64,000 bases of DNA from Chitinivibrionia bacterium. Its GTDB lineage: Bacteria; Fibrobacterota; Chitinivibrionia; Chitinivibrionales; Chitinivibrionaceae. The stretch covers positions 1 through 64,000 of the forward strand of contig WRAZ01000003.1 in NCBI GenBank assembly GCA_009779925.1. Direction: 5' to 3'. The notes below the pieces were generated by a model. The model did no database searches. It worked only from the letters and a program-made list of their open reading frames with translations, and was not told where the DNA came from. The stretch's first letter is position 1, and every line of letters begins with the position of its first letter. The position numbers and the translations under genes were made by a program. Below are positions 33,140-42,086 of the stretch, one piece after another.

Positions 33140-35404
33140 ATGTATGACGAAATTATTAATTCGCTGAATAAAGTGCAGAGAGAGGCGGTATTTTACGATG
33201 GCGGAAGCGAACTTGTTTTTGCGGGAGCGGGAACAGGAAAAACCAAGGTGCTCACCTCAAAAATAGCTTGGTTGCTTAAAGAAAAACATCTTTATCCAAA
33301 CCAAATTTTTGCCGCAACTTTCACCAAAAAAGCCGCCAACGAAATGCGGGAGCGCGTCGCGCTTGCCATAGGGCAGAGCGTCGAAGGTATGTGGATTGGA
33401 ACTTTTCACTCGCTTTGTTCCAAAATTTTGCATACCGAAGCGGCAAAAATCGGCTTTACTCGGAATTTTACCATATACGACACAAGCGACCAGCAAACGC
33501 TTCTGAAATCCGTTATGAAAGAGGCGGGCGCGGATGAAGCGCGTTATCCTGTCAAGTCTATGCTTTCGATTATTTCGTCGCACAAAAACAGATTTGAACT
33601 TCCCGAGGCGCTTTTTGCTAAACTTAACGCATATTCCGACAGAAAAATCGTGGAACTTTACGCGGGTTATCAAAACGCGCTCAAAAAAGCAAACGCTATG
33701 GATTACGACGACTTAATGCTTCAAACCCTTATGCTTTTTGACAGCGACAAAGAAACTTTGAAAAAATACCAAAATTACTTCAAATTTATACTTGTGGACG
33801 AATATCAGGATACAAATCACGTGCAATTTTTGCTTATACAGTTGCTTTCAGGTGGCAAAACTCCCGTTTTTGCGGTGGGGGACGACGACCAGTCGATATA
33901 TAGTTGGCGAGGCGCGCAAATCGAAAATATTTTGAATTTCGAGCATCATTTTCCGAATGCAAAAAAGTTTAAGTTAGAGCAGAATTATCGTTCTACCGAG
34001 CAAATTCTGAACTTCGCAAACACTATGATTGGAGCAAGCGTAAAAAAACGTTCGGGAAAAGAGTTATGGACAAACAAAAAAGACGGAAGCAACGTTAAAG
34101 TCTATAATTATTCGAGCGATCTTATGGAAGCGCAACGGGTTTGCAACGAAATAGTTTCGGCGATTGCAAAAGGACACTCTCCAAGCGAAATTGCTGTTTT
34201 GTATCGCACAAACGCGCAGTCGCGACTTTTTGAACAGCATTTGCAGGGGAAAGCGCCATACGTGGTTGTCGGCGGAATGTCGTTTTACGAGCGAAAAGAA
34301 ATCAAGGATATTCTGGCGTACCTTAAATTTTTGGTAAATCCGCAGGACGACGTATCGCTTTTGCGAATATTAAATGTTCCTGCGCGGGGGATAGGCGCGA
34401 CAAGTCAGGAGAAAATTGTTGTGGCGGCGCGAGAAATCGGCGTTAGTTGCGGCGAGTTTATTGTTTCGGGAGGCGCGCAAACATTGCTTCGCGCAAAAGC
34501 GGCGGACGGCGTTAATGATTTGCGAAAAATTATAATAAATCTCCGCGAAAATATGGAAAAATTAAGCGCAAAAGACCTTATAACCGAAGTTTTGGAACAG
34601 ACGAATTACATAAAAATTTTGCTTGAAGAAAAAACAGAAGAAGCAAACGACAGGGCGGAAAACGTAAAGGAATTGGTGAACGCCGTGTCTTTTTGGCAAA
34701 TGAAAAACGAAGAGGGCAACATAGCCGATTTTATAGAAGAAATAACGCTTTCATCAGCGATTGACGAAGCGGAGGGGACTGCGGAAGCGGTTAATCTTAT
34801 GACTTTCCATACTGCAAAGGGGCTTGAGTTCGACAAAGTGTTTCTGGTCGGAGTTGAAGACGATATTTTGCCGTCGGGAATGTCGCGCGACGACTCACAA
34901 AAGATGGACGAAGAATGCCGTCTTTTTTACGTCGGAATTACCCGTGCGCGAAAGGAACTAAACTGCTCTTTTGCGGCGCGCAGAATGCGTTTCGGCGGAA
35001 TAAAACCGATGTATCCGTCGCCGTTTTTTACCAAAATTCCGAAAAATACTTACACAATGTTTAACTTGGCGAACGAATACGATATGGGCGGCTTTGGTAA
35101 TAATTTTTCGTTTTCGCAAAGAAATAGCGCACCGAGCATTTCCAAAAATGTATTTTCTACTCCAAACACGCGAGCAACACCTGATTTTGTTGAAAAACGC
35201 GTTTATGTGGAAGACGAAAGTTTGGGATTTTCGGGCAGTGCAAAAAAATTGCGGGCAGGGACTATGGTGAGCCATACAAAATTTGGCGTCGGGAGAGTTT
35301 TGAGCATTACGGGCTTTGCCGAGGAAGAACGCGCAACAATTTTGTTTGACGGCGGAGTAAGAAAGCAACTTATGACAAGCATAGCCAAATTGGATATACT
35401 TTGA
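33140..35404 (+). CDS. pcrA: UvrD/PcrA-type superfamily 1 DNA helicase
   Basis: A 754-residue 3'-5' helicase for repair and replication. Motifs in order: Q-motif LNKVQREAV, I AGAGTGKTKVLT (about 30-41), Ia ATFTKKAANEMRERV, II LVDEYQDTNHVQ (about 220), III VGDDDQSIYSWRGA, IV LEQNYRST, V MTFHTAKGLEFDKVFLVGVE and VI EECRLFYVGITRARKEL. The C-terminal tail has the PcrA-like KVSHTKFGVGRVL-type Tudor segment (VSHTKFGVGRVLSITG). It begins the rightward operon that runs to rsmD. The ribosome site is ATGGAGGCG upstream of ATG 33140. Confidence 0.95.
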   Translation: MYDEIINSLNKVQREAVFYDGGSELVFAGAGTGKTKVLTSKIAWLLKEKHLYPNQIFAATFTKKAANEMRERVALAIGQSVEGMWIGTFHSLCSKILHTEAAKIGFTRNFTIYDTSDQQTLLKSVMKEAGADEARYPVKSMLSIISSHKNRFELPEALFAKLNAYSDRKIVELYAGYQNALKKANAMDYDDLMLQTLMLFDSDKETLKKYQNYFKFILVDEYQDTNHVQFLLIQLLSGGKTPVFAVGDDDQSIYSWRGAQIENILNFEHHFPNAKKFKLEQNYRSTEQILNFANTMIGASVKKRSGKELWTNKKDGSNVKVYNYSSDLMEAQRVCNEIVSAIAKGHSPSEIAVLYRTNAQSRLFEQHLQGKAPYVVVGGMSFYERKEIKDILAYLKFLVNPQDDVSLLRILNVPARGIGATSQEKIVVAAREIGVSCGEFIVSGGAQTLLRAKAADGVNDLRKIIINLRENMEKLSAKDLITEVLEQTNYIKILLEEKTEEANDRAENVKELVNAVSFWQMKNEEGNIADFIEEITLSSAIDEAEGTAEAVNLMTFHTAKGLEFDKVFLVGVEDDILPSGMSRDDSQKMDEECRLFYVGITRARKELNCSFAARRMRFGGIKPMYPSPFFTKIPKNTYTMFNLANEYDMGGFGNNFSFSQRNSAPSISKNVFSTPNTRATPDFVEKRVYVEDESLGFSGSAKKLRAGTMVSHTKFGVGRVLSITGFAEEERATILFDGGVRKQLMTSIAKLDIL

Positions 35405-35423
35405 GAAAAAAAAGGAGTAATAA

Positions 35424-35714
35424 ATGGGAAATGTAGATATTGCGGAAATCGAAAAAATAGCGCATATTGCACGCATAGAAATGAGCGACAAAGAAAAAGC
35501 GGATATGGCAAAGTCCGTAAACGAAGTGCTTGACTACTTGGAGCCGCTTAAAAAAGTAAATACCGACGGCGTAAAGCCAACAATGTATATGTCGGCGAAC
35601 AGCGGTGTTTTTCGTGAAGATGTTGCGGGTATAGAATTTACTCAGGAAGAAGCTCTTGCAAATGCGCCCGTGCCGAAAAAAGGACATTTTGCGGTGCCGA
35701 AAGTGATAGGTTAA
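35424..35714 (+). CDS. gatC: Aspartyl/glutamyl-tRNA amidotransferase subunit C
   Basis: A 96-residue GatC, the small subunit that stabilises GatA in the transamidation of Glu-tRNA(Gln) or Asp-tRNA(Asn). It has the typical IAEIEKIAHIARIEMSDKE start, a VLDYLEPLKKVNTDGVKPT middle and FREDVAGIEFTQEEALANAP, KKGHFAVPKVIG at the end. It is preceded by AAAAAGGAG. gatA and gatB are not in the window. The next gene starts immediately after its stop. Confidence 0.95.
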   Translation: MGNVDIAEIEKIAHIARIEMSDKEKADMAKSVNEVLDYLEPLKKVNTDGVKPTMYMSANSGVFREDVAGIEFTQEEALANAPVPKKGHFAVPKVIG

Positions 35715-36200
35715 GTGAACGCGCGAGTGAAAACTCATATCCGAATAATATTTATTTGGGCTGTGGGACTTGCATTGCTTTGGACTTTTCTTTTTGTTAG
35801 AAACGGCAACATAACGCCGATTGGCGTAGTTGTTGTGCAAGCGGCAGAAGTCCAAGAATTTGTTTTTGACGACGAAATGCCGATTTTTGAGACGGATAAA
35901 AAAGAAGATGCGTCTAGTAGAGACGCGATGCTCGCGTCTCAAAATAATACGGTGCAGACGACAAAAAATGCGCAGTCAAGAACGCCGCGAACAGCGGAAA
36001 ACGCACCCTTGGAGGTGAATATAAACACGGCGGGATTGAACGAATTGACGAAACTTACAGGGATTGGTCCCGCAATGGCGCAGAGAATTATTGATTATAG
36101 AAACGAACACGGAAAATTTGAGAAAATCGAAGATATAAAGAAAGTGCGCGGAATAGGTGAAGCACGATTTAATGCAATGAAGGACTTTTTAAGGTTGTAG
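35715..36200 (+). CDS. ComEA-like helix-hairpin-helix protein
   Basis: A 161-residue protein starting at GTG 35715, directly after the gatC stop. One membrane helix lies at about 10-27, then a low-complexity linker. A tandem helix-hairpin-helix DNA-binding domain fills the last 65 residues (VNINTAGLNELTKLTGIGPA, then IIDYRNEHGKFEKIEDIKKV and GIGEARF). ComEA proteins bind incoming DNA at the periplasmic face during natural transformation. The linker holds a GTAG palindrome (35917-35940) in frame, giving SRDAMLAS. Downstream pilM- and pilN-like genes would fit a competence or type IV pilus link. Confidence 0.88.
   Translation: MNARVKTHIRIIFIWAVGLALLWTFLFVRNGNITPIGVVVVQAAEVQEFVFDDEMPIFETDKKEDASSRDAMLASQNNTVQTTKNAQSRTPRTAENAPLEVNINTAGLNELTKLTGIGPAMAQRIIDYRNEHGKFEKIEDIKKVRGIGEARFNAMKDFLRL
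35917..35940. repeat. GTAG-headed palindrome of a second type inside the ComEA-like gene
   Basis: GTAGAGACGCGATGCTCGCG, then TCTC: GTAG overlapping the palindrome GAGACGCGA-TGC-TCGCGTCTC. The sequence differs from the GGGGCAGG family but the head is the same. It is translated in frame as SRDAMLAS within a disordered linker. Confidence 0.75.
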
Positions 36201-36217
36201 GAGCAGGAGCAAAGATT

Positions 36218-37078
36218 GTGAAAATTTACGGAATTTACATCGGTTATGATTATATAACGATTGCTTCAAGAAGCGGTGCGGCGCAGTCTGTTGCACCATT
36301 GATTATTTGCCGGCTCAACCGAAATGAGGACAGATACGCGCAAGTATCAAAGGCATTTGGCGATATTATTAAGCAAAAAAGACGTTTGGCTAAAAAGGGG
36401 GCGTGCGCGGCGGTGCTTTCGTTTGAAAGTCCCGAAAATGTGTGCTTTACGACCCTTGCTTCACACGAAATTCCCGACATTACCGAAATGATGAGCTGGG
36501 AAATGTTTATACGAACGGGCGAGGCGGTTAGAGATTACAACATATCGTCTTTTCATACATACCAAGACACGTATTTTGTTGCGGGCTCCAAAATAAAAGA
36601 CATAGATTTTTATACTAAACAAGTCGCTCGGCTCGGCTTAAAAGTCTCCGCAATTCAGCCGCCTGTAGCCGCGGTCTTAAATGCTTTCAGTATGAATTAT
36701 AAAGCGGAAGAGCAAATGCTTATCGCTTCTTTGAGCAGAAATCAAATGACTTTCGCTTATCTTGAAAACGGAAAATTGAAGCATATTATGGAAAATTCGC
36801 TACATTCGGAGCAATCGATTACATCGAAAGAAATAATGAAAGCACGTGCAGAAATCAGCGAAATACACGGCTTAACGGCGGAAACTCCGCTTTATATCAC
36901 GGGCGACTTGCTTGCCGACAAAGAATACGGAAAAATTATAGCGGGTGATATTGAAGAATGTATAATGCTTAACCCGTTTAATCGCGTAAGCGTTCCTGAT
37001 ACGGACGACAAGGAATTATTAAATAAACATTCTTTTGCGTTTTGTGCGGCGGTTTCACTTTCAATGGATAAGGTGTAG
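36218..37078 (+). CDS. PilM/GspL-like actin-fold protein
   Basis: A 286-residue soluble protein. The start KIYGIYIGYDYITIAS resembles the first phosphate loop of PilM-type actin-fold ATPases. The middle contains KVSAIQPPVAAVLNAFSMNY, similar to the GL...VDxxxxAL region of PilM, and the end has PLYITGDLLADK. No clean nucleotide-binding set is visible, so it is a diverged member. The start is GTG 36218 with GCAGGAGC upstream. A single-pass PilN-like gene follows 3 bases later. Together they look like the inner-membrane platform of a type IV pilus or type II secretion system, but no ATPase, pilin or secretin gene is present here. Confidence 0.6.
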   Translation: MKIYGIYIGYDYITIASRSGAAQSVAPLIICRLNRNEDRYAQVSKAFGDIIKQKRRLAKKGACAAVLSFESPENVCFTTLASHEIPDITEMMSWEMFIRTGEAVRDYNISSFHTYQDTYFVAGSKIKDIDFYTKQVARLGLKVSAIQPPVAAVLNAFSMNYKAEEQMLIASLSRNQMTFAYLENGKLKHIMENSLHSEQSITSKEIMKARAEISEIHGLTAETPLYITGDLLADKEYGKIIAGDIEECIMLNPFNRVSVPDTDDKELLNKHSFAFCAAVSLSMDKV

Positions 37079-37081
37079 ATT

Positions 37082-38035
37082 ATGATTGATATGAATTTGG
37101 CAAATTCCCCCTCGTATATTGTGGGGGCTTATCCGAAAGGAAAAGTAAAAAGGGGAGCGGGAATTATTTTTTTGATTGTCGCGCTTATACTTATTCCTCT
37201 TGGTTCGGTGATTTTGGTCAGCTATATATTTGGTTTTGATATTGACTTCGGGACAAACAAAGAGTTTGCGGTGCAGGAAGACCAACGTTATTCGGAAGCG
37301 GCAAAACAAATATACAAAAATATTGCGAAAAATATAATGGGTACTCCCGAAGTTGCAGTTGCACCGCAAGCAGTTGTCGCGCAATTACCTGTAAATTTAG
37401 AAATAAACAAAGAAAATATGTCTCAGTTTGAGCGAATGAATTACGAGGTAAAATTTACGTCTCTTCTTCTCGAAGAATTTACTCGGCTTGTGCCTAACGG
37501 GATAACCTTTAATACTATACGGATTTTTAATTTTGAAAGCGTAATTGCCGAAGGAACTTCACCTAATCAGGCGCTTGTGTCAAGATTTTTGGCAGAGTTC
37601 AGGGCAAATACCGATGAATGGGAATTGAAAGCTCGTCCACAAACAAATATTCGTGCTGTCGGCGACTTTTTTGATTTCCGTTTGGAAGCGAATTTTACTC
37701 CTGCGCCCTTAAAAATTATCCAAAACCCTATAGACCCCGACGCTATTCCGACCCGTTTGCAATTAGATGATGTTAAAAACAGAGTTGTTCGCTTGGCTCG
37801 TTCGTCGGGTTTGCAGGTGCCGCAGGGACTTGTTCTTGCATCGAGTGTAAATGAACCAAACCGAAGAGAATTTTCGTATAATCTTAATTTTAACGGCAGT
37901 TTTCAGCAGACGAAGAATTTTATACAGGCGCTTTCTCTTATGAGAGAGTCAATCCGCACCCAAAATCTGACGCTTACAAATACGCCGCAAGGTAGCGTTC
38001 AAGGCACTGCTCAGATAATTATAAGCGTAAAGTGA
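37082..38035 (+). CDS. PilN-like membrane protein
   Basis: A 317-residue protein with a short cytoplasmic N-terminus and one membrane helix at about 27-50 (GIIFLIVALILIPLGSVILV). The periplasmic part fits PilN/GspL-type ferredoxin-like folds: NYEVKFTSLLLEEFTRLVPN, GITFNTIRIFNFESVIAEG and NQALVSRFLAEFR, matching the strand-helix order of PilN. A second similar half lies at the end (FNGSFQQTKNFIQALSLMRE). It probably partners the preceding PilM-like protein. rsmD starts 9 bases after it. Assignment is by architecture and neighbour, not by a strong family match. Confidence 0.6.
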   Translation: MIDMNLANSPSYIVGAYPKGKVKRGAGIIFLIVALILIPLGSVILVSYIFGFDIDFGTNKEFAVQEDQRYSEAAKQIYKNIAKNIMGTPEVAVAPQAVVAQLPVNLEINKENMSQFERMNYEVKFTSLLLEEFTRLVPNGITFNTIRIFNFESVIAEGTSPNQALVSRFLAEFRANTDEWELKARPQTNIRAVGDFFDFRLEANFTPAPLKIIQNPIDPDAIPTRLQLDDVKNRVVRLARSSGLQVPQGLVLASSVNEPNRREFSYNLNFNGSFQQTKNFIQALSLMRESIRTQNLTLTNTPQGSVQGTAQIIISVK

Positions 38036-38044
38036 GACGGCTGA

Positions 38045-38587
38045 ATGGTACTGTCTGTAAGCGGCGGGAAATACAAGCGCACACAAATAAAAATCCCCGA
38101 TAATTTAAGCGATTTTCGTCCGACAAAGGCGATAACTCGCGAGGCAATCTGCAATATTCTGCAAGGAAAAATTGCAGGAAGCACGGTTTTGGAACTTTGT
38201 GCGGGAAGCGCCGTTTTTTCTATGGAAATGATAAGTCGGGGAGCGTTGAACGCCAAAGCAATCGAAAAAAATGCCGCGCTTTGCGAATTTGTTCAAAAGC
38301 AAACAAAAAAATACCAATGGAGTGAGCAATTAGAAATTTTAAGCGGCGACGCAACGGATTTTGCGCGAGGAGCGAATAAAAAATTCGACATAATCTATTT
38401 TGACCCGCCGTATTACAAGGACGAACTTAATGCGCTGACAAAGGAACTGCCCACTCTTCTTAATGATGGCGGAACTTTGATTTTTGAATTTGCGACGGAC
38501 GATAGTTTTGCATTCCAGATTGCGACTGAAATGAACGGCAATATTCGCAAATACGGAAAAACGACGGTTTTGTTGCTTACAAAATAG
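38045..38587 (+). CDS. rsmD: 16S rRNA (guanine966-N2)-methyltransferase RsmD
   Basis: A 180-residue methyltransferase with the RsmD start SVSGGKYKRTQIKIP, then FRPTKAITREAICNIL. The SAM loop is VLELCAGSAVFSMEMISRGA near 43-62, and the catalytic motif is FDPPYYKDEL near 119. It methylates G966 of 16S rRNA in the 30S subunit. It ends the operon from pcrA. The last 11 bases overlap the convergent purB gene, so both transcripts run into each other and no terminator lies between. Confidence 0.93.
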   Translation: MVLSVSGGKYKRTQIKIPDNLSDFRPTKAITREAICNILQGKIAGSTVLELCAGSAVFSMEMISRGALNAKAIEKNAALCEFVQKQTKKYQWSEQLEILSGDATDFARGANKKFDIIYFDPPYYKDELNALTKELPTLLNDGGTLIFEFATDDSFAFQIATEMNGNIRKYGKTTVLLLTK

Positions 38588-39998
38588 CTACAACGGCATA
38601 TTCTTTAGCTTTTGGAAATTTTTCACTCCAAACTTCTGTTTGTCGGACAAATTCATCAACCTGCTCTTTTGCTGAGCCGATTAAATCTTCGCCTCTGTCG
38701 ATAATCGCTTGTAATTCGTTGAGCGACAAGCCTAAAGGACTTTCTGCAAGACGTTCGAGTAAATTGTTTTTGGAGATTTTTCCGTTTCGCAAATTGCGAA
38801 CAACTGCGACCGCGTTTTCTTTTATTATTTCGTGCGCAAGTTCTCTGCCAATGCCTTTTTTCACGCTTTCCATAAGTATTGTGGTAGTCGAGAGGAACGG
38901 GAAATAATACTCGTTTTCACGCTGAATTACGGCTTCAAAGACTTCCATTTGGTCTAAAATGCTCAAAAATGTCTCGAAAAGTCCGTCAGTTGCAAAAAAT
39001 GCGTCGGGCAACGCTACTCTGCGAACTACGCTGCACGAAACATCGCCCTCGTTCCACTGATTGCCCGAAAGTCCCGAAAGCATTGCGACATATCCCGACA
39101 AAATTATGCGAAAACCATTTACGCGCTCGCACGAACGACTGTTCATTTTGTGCGGCATTGCACTGCTTCCGACTTGACCTTTTACAAAGCCTTCGGCAGC
39201 GGTATCAGCTCCTGCCATTATGCGCAAAGTCGTGCAAAAACTGCCTGCGCCTGCCGTTAAATTGTAAAGGGAGGCGGCGACTTCGTAATCCGACATTCTC
39301 GGGTAAACTTGTCCTACAGCGTTCATTGTTTTGGAAATACCTAAATGCTTTACTATTAAATTTTCGAGTTCTGCGACTTTATTTTTATCGCCGTTAAAAA
39401 GCGTTATCAGGTCTAATTGCGTTCCGACCGCGCCTTTTATTCCGCGAACTGCGTAATTTTCTATAAGCCTGTCCAAACTTTCAATACCCATTAGTAGTTC
39501 TTCGCCGAACATTGCAATTCGTTTTCCCAAAGTTGTAGGTTGCGCGGCTACGTTGTGTGTTCTTGCGGTGATTATCAAATCTTGGTATTCTTTTGCTCGC
39601 TCGCTCATTTTAATCAGTGCGCAAATCGCTTTTTCCCTTATAATTTTAAGAGACTCAAAAATTTGAAGTTGCTCTACGTTTTCGGTTAAATCGCGGCTGG
39701 TCATTCCTTTGTGGATGTGTTCAAAACCCGCCAAGTCGCAAAATTCTTCTATTCTTGCTTTAACATCGTGCTTGTTAATTCTTTCGCGGTCGGCTATATT
39801 TTGCAAATTAACGTTTTCTTTCACTTTTTCGTACGCCTCAATCGCCTCCGCAGGAATATTCAAACCCAATTCTTTCTGCGCTTTTATAACGGCTATCCAC
39901 AATTCGCGTTCCTTTATTACTTTGCCTTCACCCGACCAAATCTTTTTTATTTGCTCGGCGGCGTATCTTTTCGCCAAAACGTTCTCTATTTTGCTCAT
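38577..39998 (-). CDS. purB: Adenylosuccinate lyase
   Basis: PurB acts twice in purine synthesis, releasing fumarate from SAICAR and from adenylosuccinate. ATG 39998 with GAGGAAAACT upstream gives 473 residues. Motifs: TSRDLTENVEQLQIF near 100, TARTHNVAAQPTTLGKRIA near 140 with the catalytic histidine, and the signature GSSAMPHKMNSRSCERV near 275. The length is typical of the long bacterial class. It is convergent with rsmD. Confidence 0.96.
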   Translation of the reverse strand: MSKIENVLAKRYAAEQIKKIWSGEGKVIKERELWIAVIKAQKELGLNIPAEAIEAYEKVKENVNLQNIADRERINKHDVKARIEEFCDLAGFEHIHKGMTSRDLTENVEQLQIFESLKIIREKAICALIKMSERAKEYQDLIITARTHNVAAQPTTLGKRIAMFGEELLMGIESLDRLIENYAVRGIKGAVGTQLDLITLFNGDKNKVAELENLIVKHLGISKTMNAVGQVYPRMSDYEVAASLYNLTAGAGSFCTTLRIMAGADTAAEGFVKGQVGSSAMPHKMNSRSCERVNGFRIILSGYVAMLSGLSGNQWNEGDVSCSVVRRVALPDAFFATDGLFETFLSILDQMEVFEAVIQRENEYYFPFLSTTTILMESVKKGIGRELAHEIIKENAVAVVRNLRNGKISKNNLLERLAESPLGLSLNELQAIIDRGEDLIGSAKEQVDEFVRQTEVWSEKFPKAKEYAVVAIL

Positions 39999-40122
39999 AG
40001 TTTTCCTCTTTTTACAACATTTTAACGTAAAAATACAATATTTCACATTCGACAAACGGGAATTTATTATTTTTGCGCGATGGTTTGCCGATTTTTTTTA
40101 ATGTGTTGAGGTAAAACGAGAA

Positions 40123-41337
40123 ATGTTTATAGAATTTCTTTTACAGATTTTGGAAATGCCGCTTTTGAGAAGCCGACTTTTTGCGGCAAGTTGCGCGCTT
40201 GTATTGTCGTTTGTTTTGGGAGTACTTTTATTTCCACCGTTAATTAAATTTTTGCGCAAAAAGGATTTTTCCGCCGAGCTCGAGAAAAGCAAATCGCAAC
40301 CCGTTCAACCTGCGGGCATACTTTTTGCTGTCGTAATTCTTTCGGTATCTTTTATAACCGCACGCTTTAACGCGTTTGTTGTGTCAGCTCTTTTAATTTA
40401 TGTATTATACGCGCTCATCGGATTTATCGATGACATTGTAAAGGTTAAAAGCAAGAAAAAAATTGAAGCGGGAAAGATGGAAAAAAAGTCGTATATCTAT
40501 AAAGCAGACGGGATTTCAGCGAGTATTCGGCTCGGACTTTACTTGTTTTTCGCGTTTTGGGTTTCTATAATCGCCTATCATTTTGTCCCGGGAATTAACG
40601 AGAATATAACCATTCCTTTTGTTGCTACAAACAGAATTACCGTTGATTTGCCGTTTTGGATTTACGTACTTATAACGACTTTCGGCATAGCAGTTGTAGC
40701 AAATGGCGTAAATTTCACCGACGGCATAGACACGCTTGCCACGGTTCCGCTTATAACTAATTTTATATTTCTGGCGCTTGTCGCCTACATTACATCTCGT
40801 CCCGACTGGAGCGCATACCTGCTTATTCCGTTTGCAAGCGGCACAAACGAGGTAATTCCCGTTATAGGAGCGGCGATTGGCGTTTTAATAGCATATTTGT
40901 GGTTCAATTCGCCTCCGTCTTCCATAATTATGGGCGACAGCGGCTCTATTGGGCTTGGCGGGCTTTTAGGCGCGCTTTTTGTCTTGCTTAAAGTAGAATT
41001 TTTTATACCGATTGTGGCGTTTATTTTCATAGGAGAATTCGCGTCGTCGTTCATACAAATGTTTTACTTCAAGATTTCAAAAGGCAAACGTTTGTTTAAG
41101 CGCGCGCCGTTTCATCATCATCTTCAATATTCAATGCGTGAAAAAAAATGTTTTTGCAAGATTGACGATGTCAAAGCGCAATTTAAAGACGACGAGACTT
41201 TGAGCGATGAAACAGTGGCAAAAATCGCAAGAAATTGGCAAAATAAAGACATAAATTCCAAAATAACTTGGTGGTTTCATATAACCTCGTTTGTTCTTTT
41301 GGTTATAACAATCGCTCTCTACGTAAAGGTGCGCTAA
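40123..41337 (+). CDS. mraY: Phospho-N-acetylmuramoyl-pentapeptide transferase MraY
   Basis: MraY makes lipid I from UDP-MurNAc-pentapeptide and undecaprenyl phosphate. The 404 residues include about ten membrane helices. Family motifs: ALIGFIDDIVKVKSKK near 105, NGVNFTDGIDTLAT near 205, and the late hallmark FKRAPFHHHLQYSM near 325-338. A Pro-rich NSPPSSIIMGDSGSIGLGG carries the catalytic aspartate. The protein is about 40 residues longer than E. coli MraY, mainly from a C-terminal insertion after the HHH motif. It stands outside any dcw cluster, next to a methyltransferase gene that starts one base after its stop. Confidence 0.94.
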   Translation: MFIEFLLQILEMPLLRSRLFAASCALVLSFVLGVLLFPPLIKFLRKKDFSAELEKSKSQPVQPAGILFAVVILSVSFITARFNAFVVSALLIYVLYALIGFIDDIVKVKSKKKIEAGKMEKKSYIYKADGISASIRLGLYLFFAFWVSIIAYHFVPGINENITIPFVATNRITVDLPFWIYVLITTFGIAVVANGVNFTDGIDTLATVPLITNFIFLALVAYITSRPDWSAYLLIPFASGTNEVIPVIGAAIGVLIAYLWFNSPPSSIIMGDSGSIGLGGLLGALFVLLKVEFFIPIVAFIFIGEFASSFIQMFYFKISKGKRLFKRAPFHHHLQYSMREKKCFCKIDDVKAQFKDDETLSDETVAKIARNWQNKDINSKITWWFHITSFVLLVITIALYVKVR

Positions 41338-41338
41338 A

Positions 41339-42064
41339 ATGGTTACCGACATAAAAAGCAACTATACCTCTCCGGCAGGCAAAGAATTTACGCTTGTGGC
41401 AGGGCGTTTTGCAGGGGTTTCGCCCGCAAGCAAGGTTTTGGATATAGGTTGCGGCTACGGCGACGGCGTTTGTAATATTGTTTCGGAATTTCGCTGTAAA
41501 GCAACGGGTATCGATATAAACAAAGACAACATAAAAATTGCCCAGAGCGCCGCCGAACAAAGACGAATAAGCCACTTAATCACCTTCAAGACAGGCGACA
41601 TACTGAAAGAGCCGCATTTCGACAAAAATTTCGATTTGGTGCTTGCCGAGGGCGGTGTTTTAACTATGCTTGAACGTCAGAAAAGTATAGAAATGATAAG
41701 CGATTTGCTCGCATTTCGCGGCTGGCTTGCCTTTTCGGACTTAATTCTTCTCTGCGACAAAGAAAAAATTCCGCCCGAAATTCTGCACATATACGACAAC
41801 GAAAGATTTAACTACGAAACAGAGTCGGGCTACCGAAAACTCCTGAAATCCGCCGGCTATGACATTCACCTGATGACCCTTGTCCCTCAAAGCGGTTGGG
41901 ACAACTACTACGCCCACATGGCGCGCCGCTTGGAAGACCAAACAGGCTTCTTCGCCGACAAACAAGTGAAGACATTCTTCCATCGGGAAATGGATATTTT
42001 CTACCGCTTGGAAGCGTTTAAGTATGTCGGTTATTTGTTCGGTTTGGTCAGGAAGTCGTCTTAA
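41339..42064 (+). CDS. SAM-dependent methyltransferase (UbiE/type 11-like)
   Basis: A 241-residue class I methyltransferase. Its SAM loop is VLDIGCGYGDGVCNIVSEF near 33-51, then ATGIDINKDNIKIAQ near 56-70 and a FDLVLAEGGVLTMLER segment near 100-115. The C-terminal 70 residues are aromatic and basic. The substrate is unknown. It starts one base after the mraY stop, so translation is likely coupled. The end of the gene is convergent with the GH2 gene, leaving a 22-base gap. Confidence 0.88.
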   Translation: MVTDIKSNYTSPAGKEFTLVAGRFAGVSPASKVLDIGCGYGDGVCNIVSEFRCKATGIDINKDNIKIAQSAAEQRRISHLITFKTGDILKEPHFDKNFDLVLAEGGVLTMLERQKSIEMISDLLAFRGWLAFSDLILLCDKEKIPPEILHIYDNERFNYETESGYRKLLKSAGYDIHLMTLVPQSGWDNYYAHMARRLEDQTGFFADKQVKTFFHREMDIFYRLEAFKYVGYLFGLVRKSS

Positions 42065-42086
42065 GTTTTTTCTGCCTTAAAAATTC

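Noticed and set aside
38577-38587. Frameshift or error at the rsmD/purB junction
   Set aside because: Both proteins have complete, family-typical C-termini. An 11-base convergent overlap is enough to explain it.
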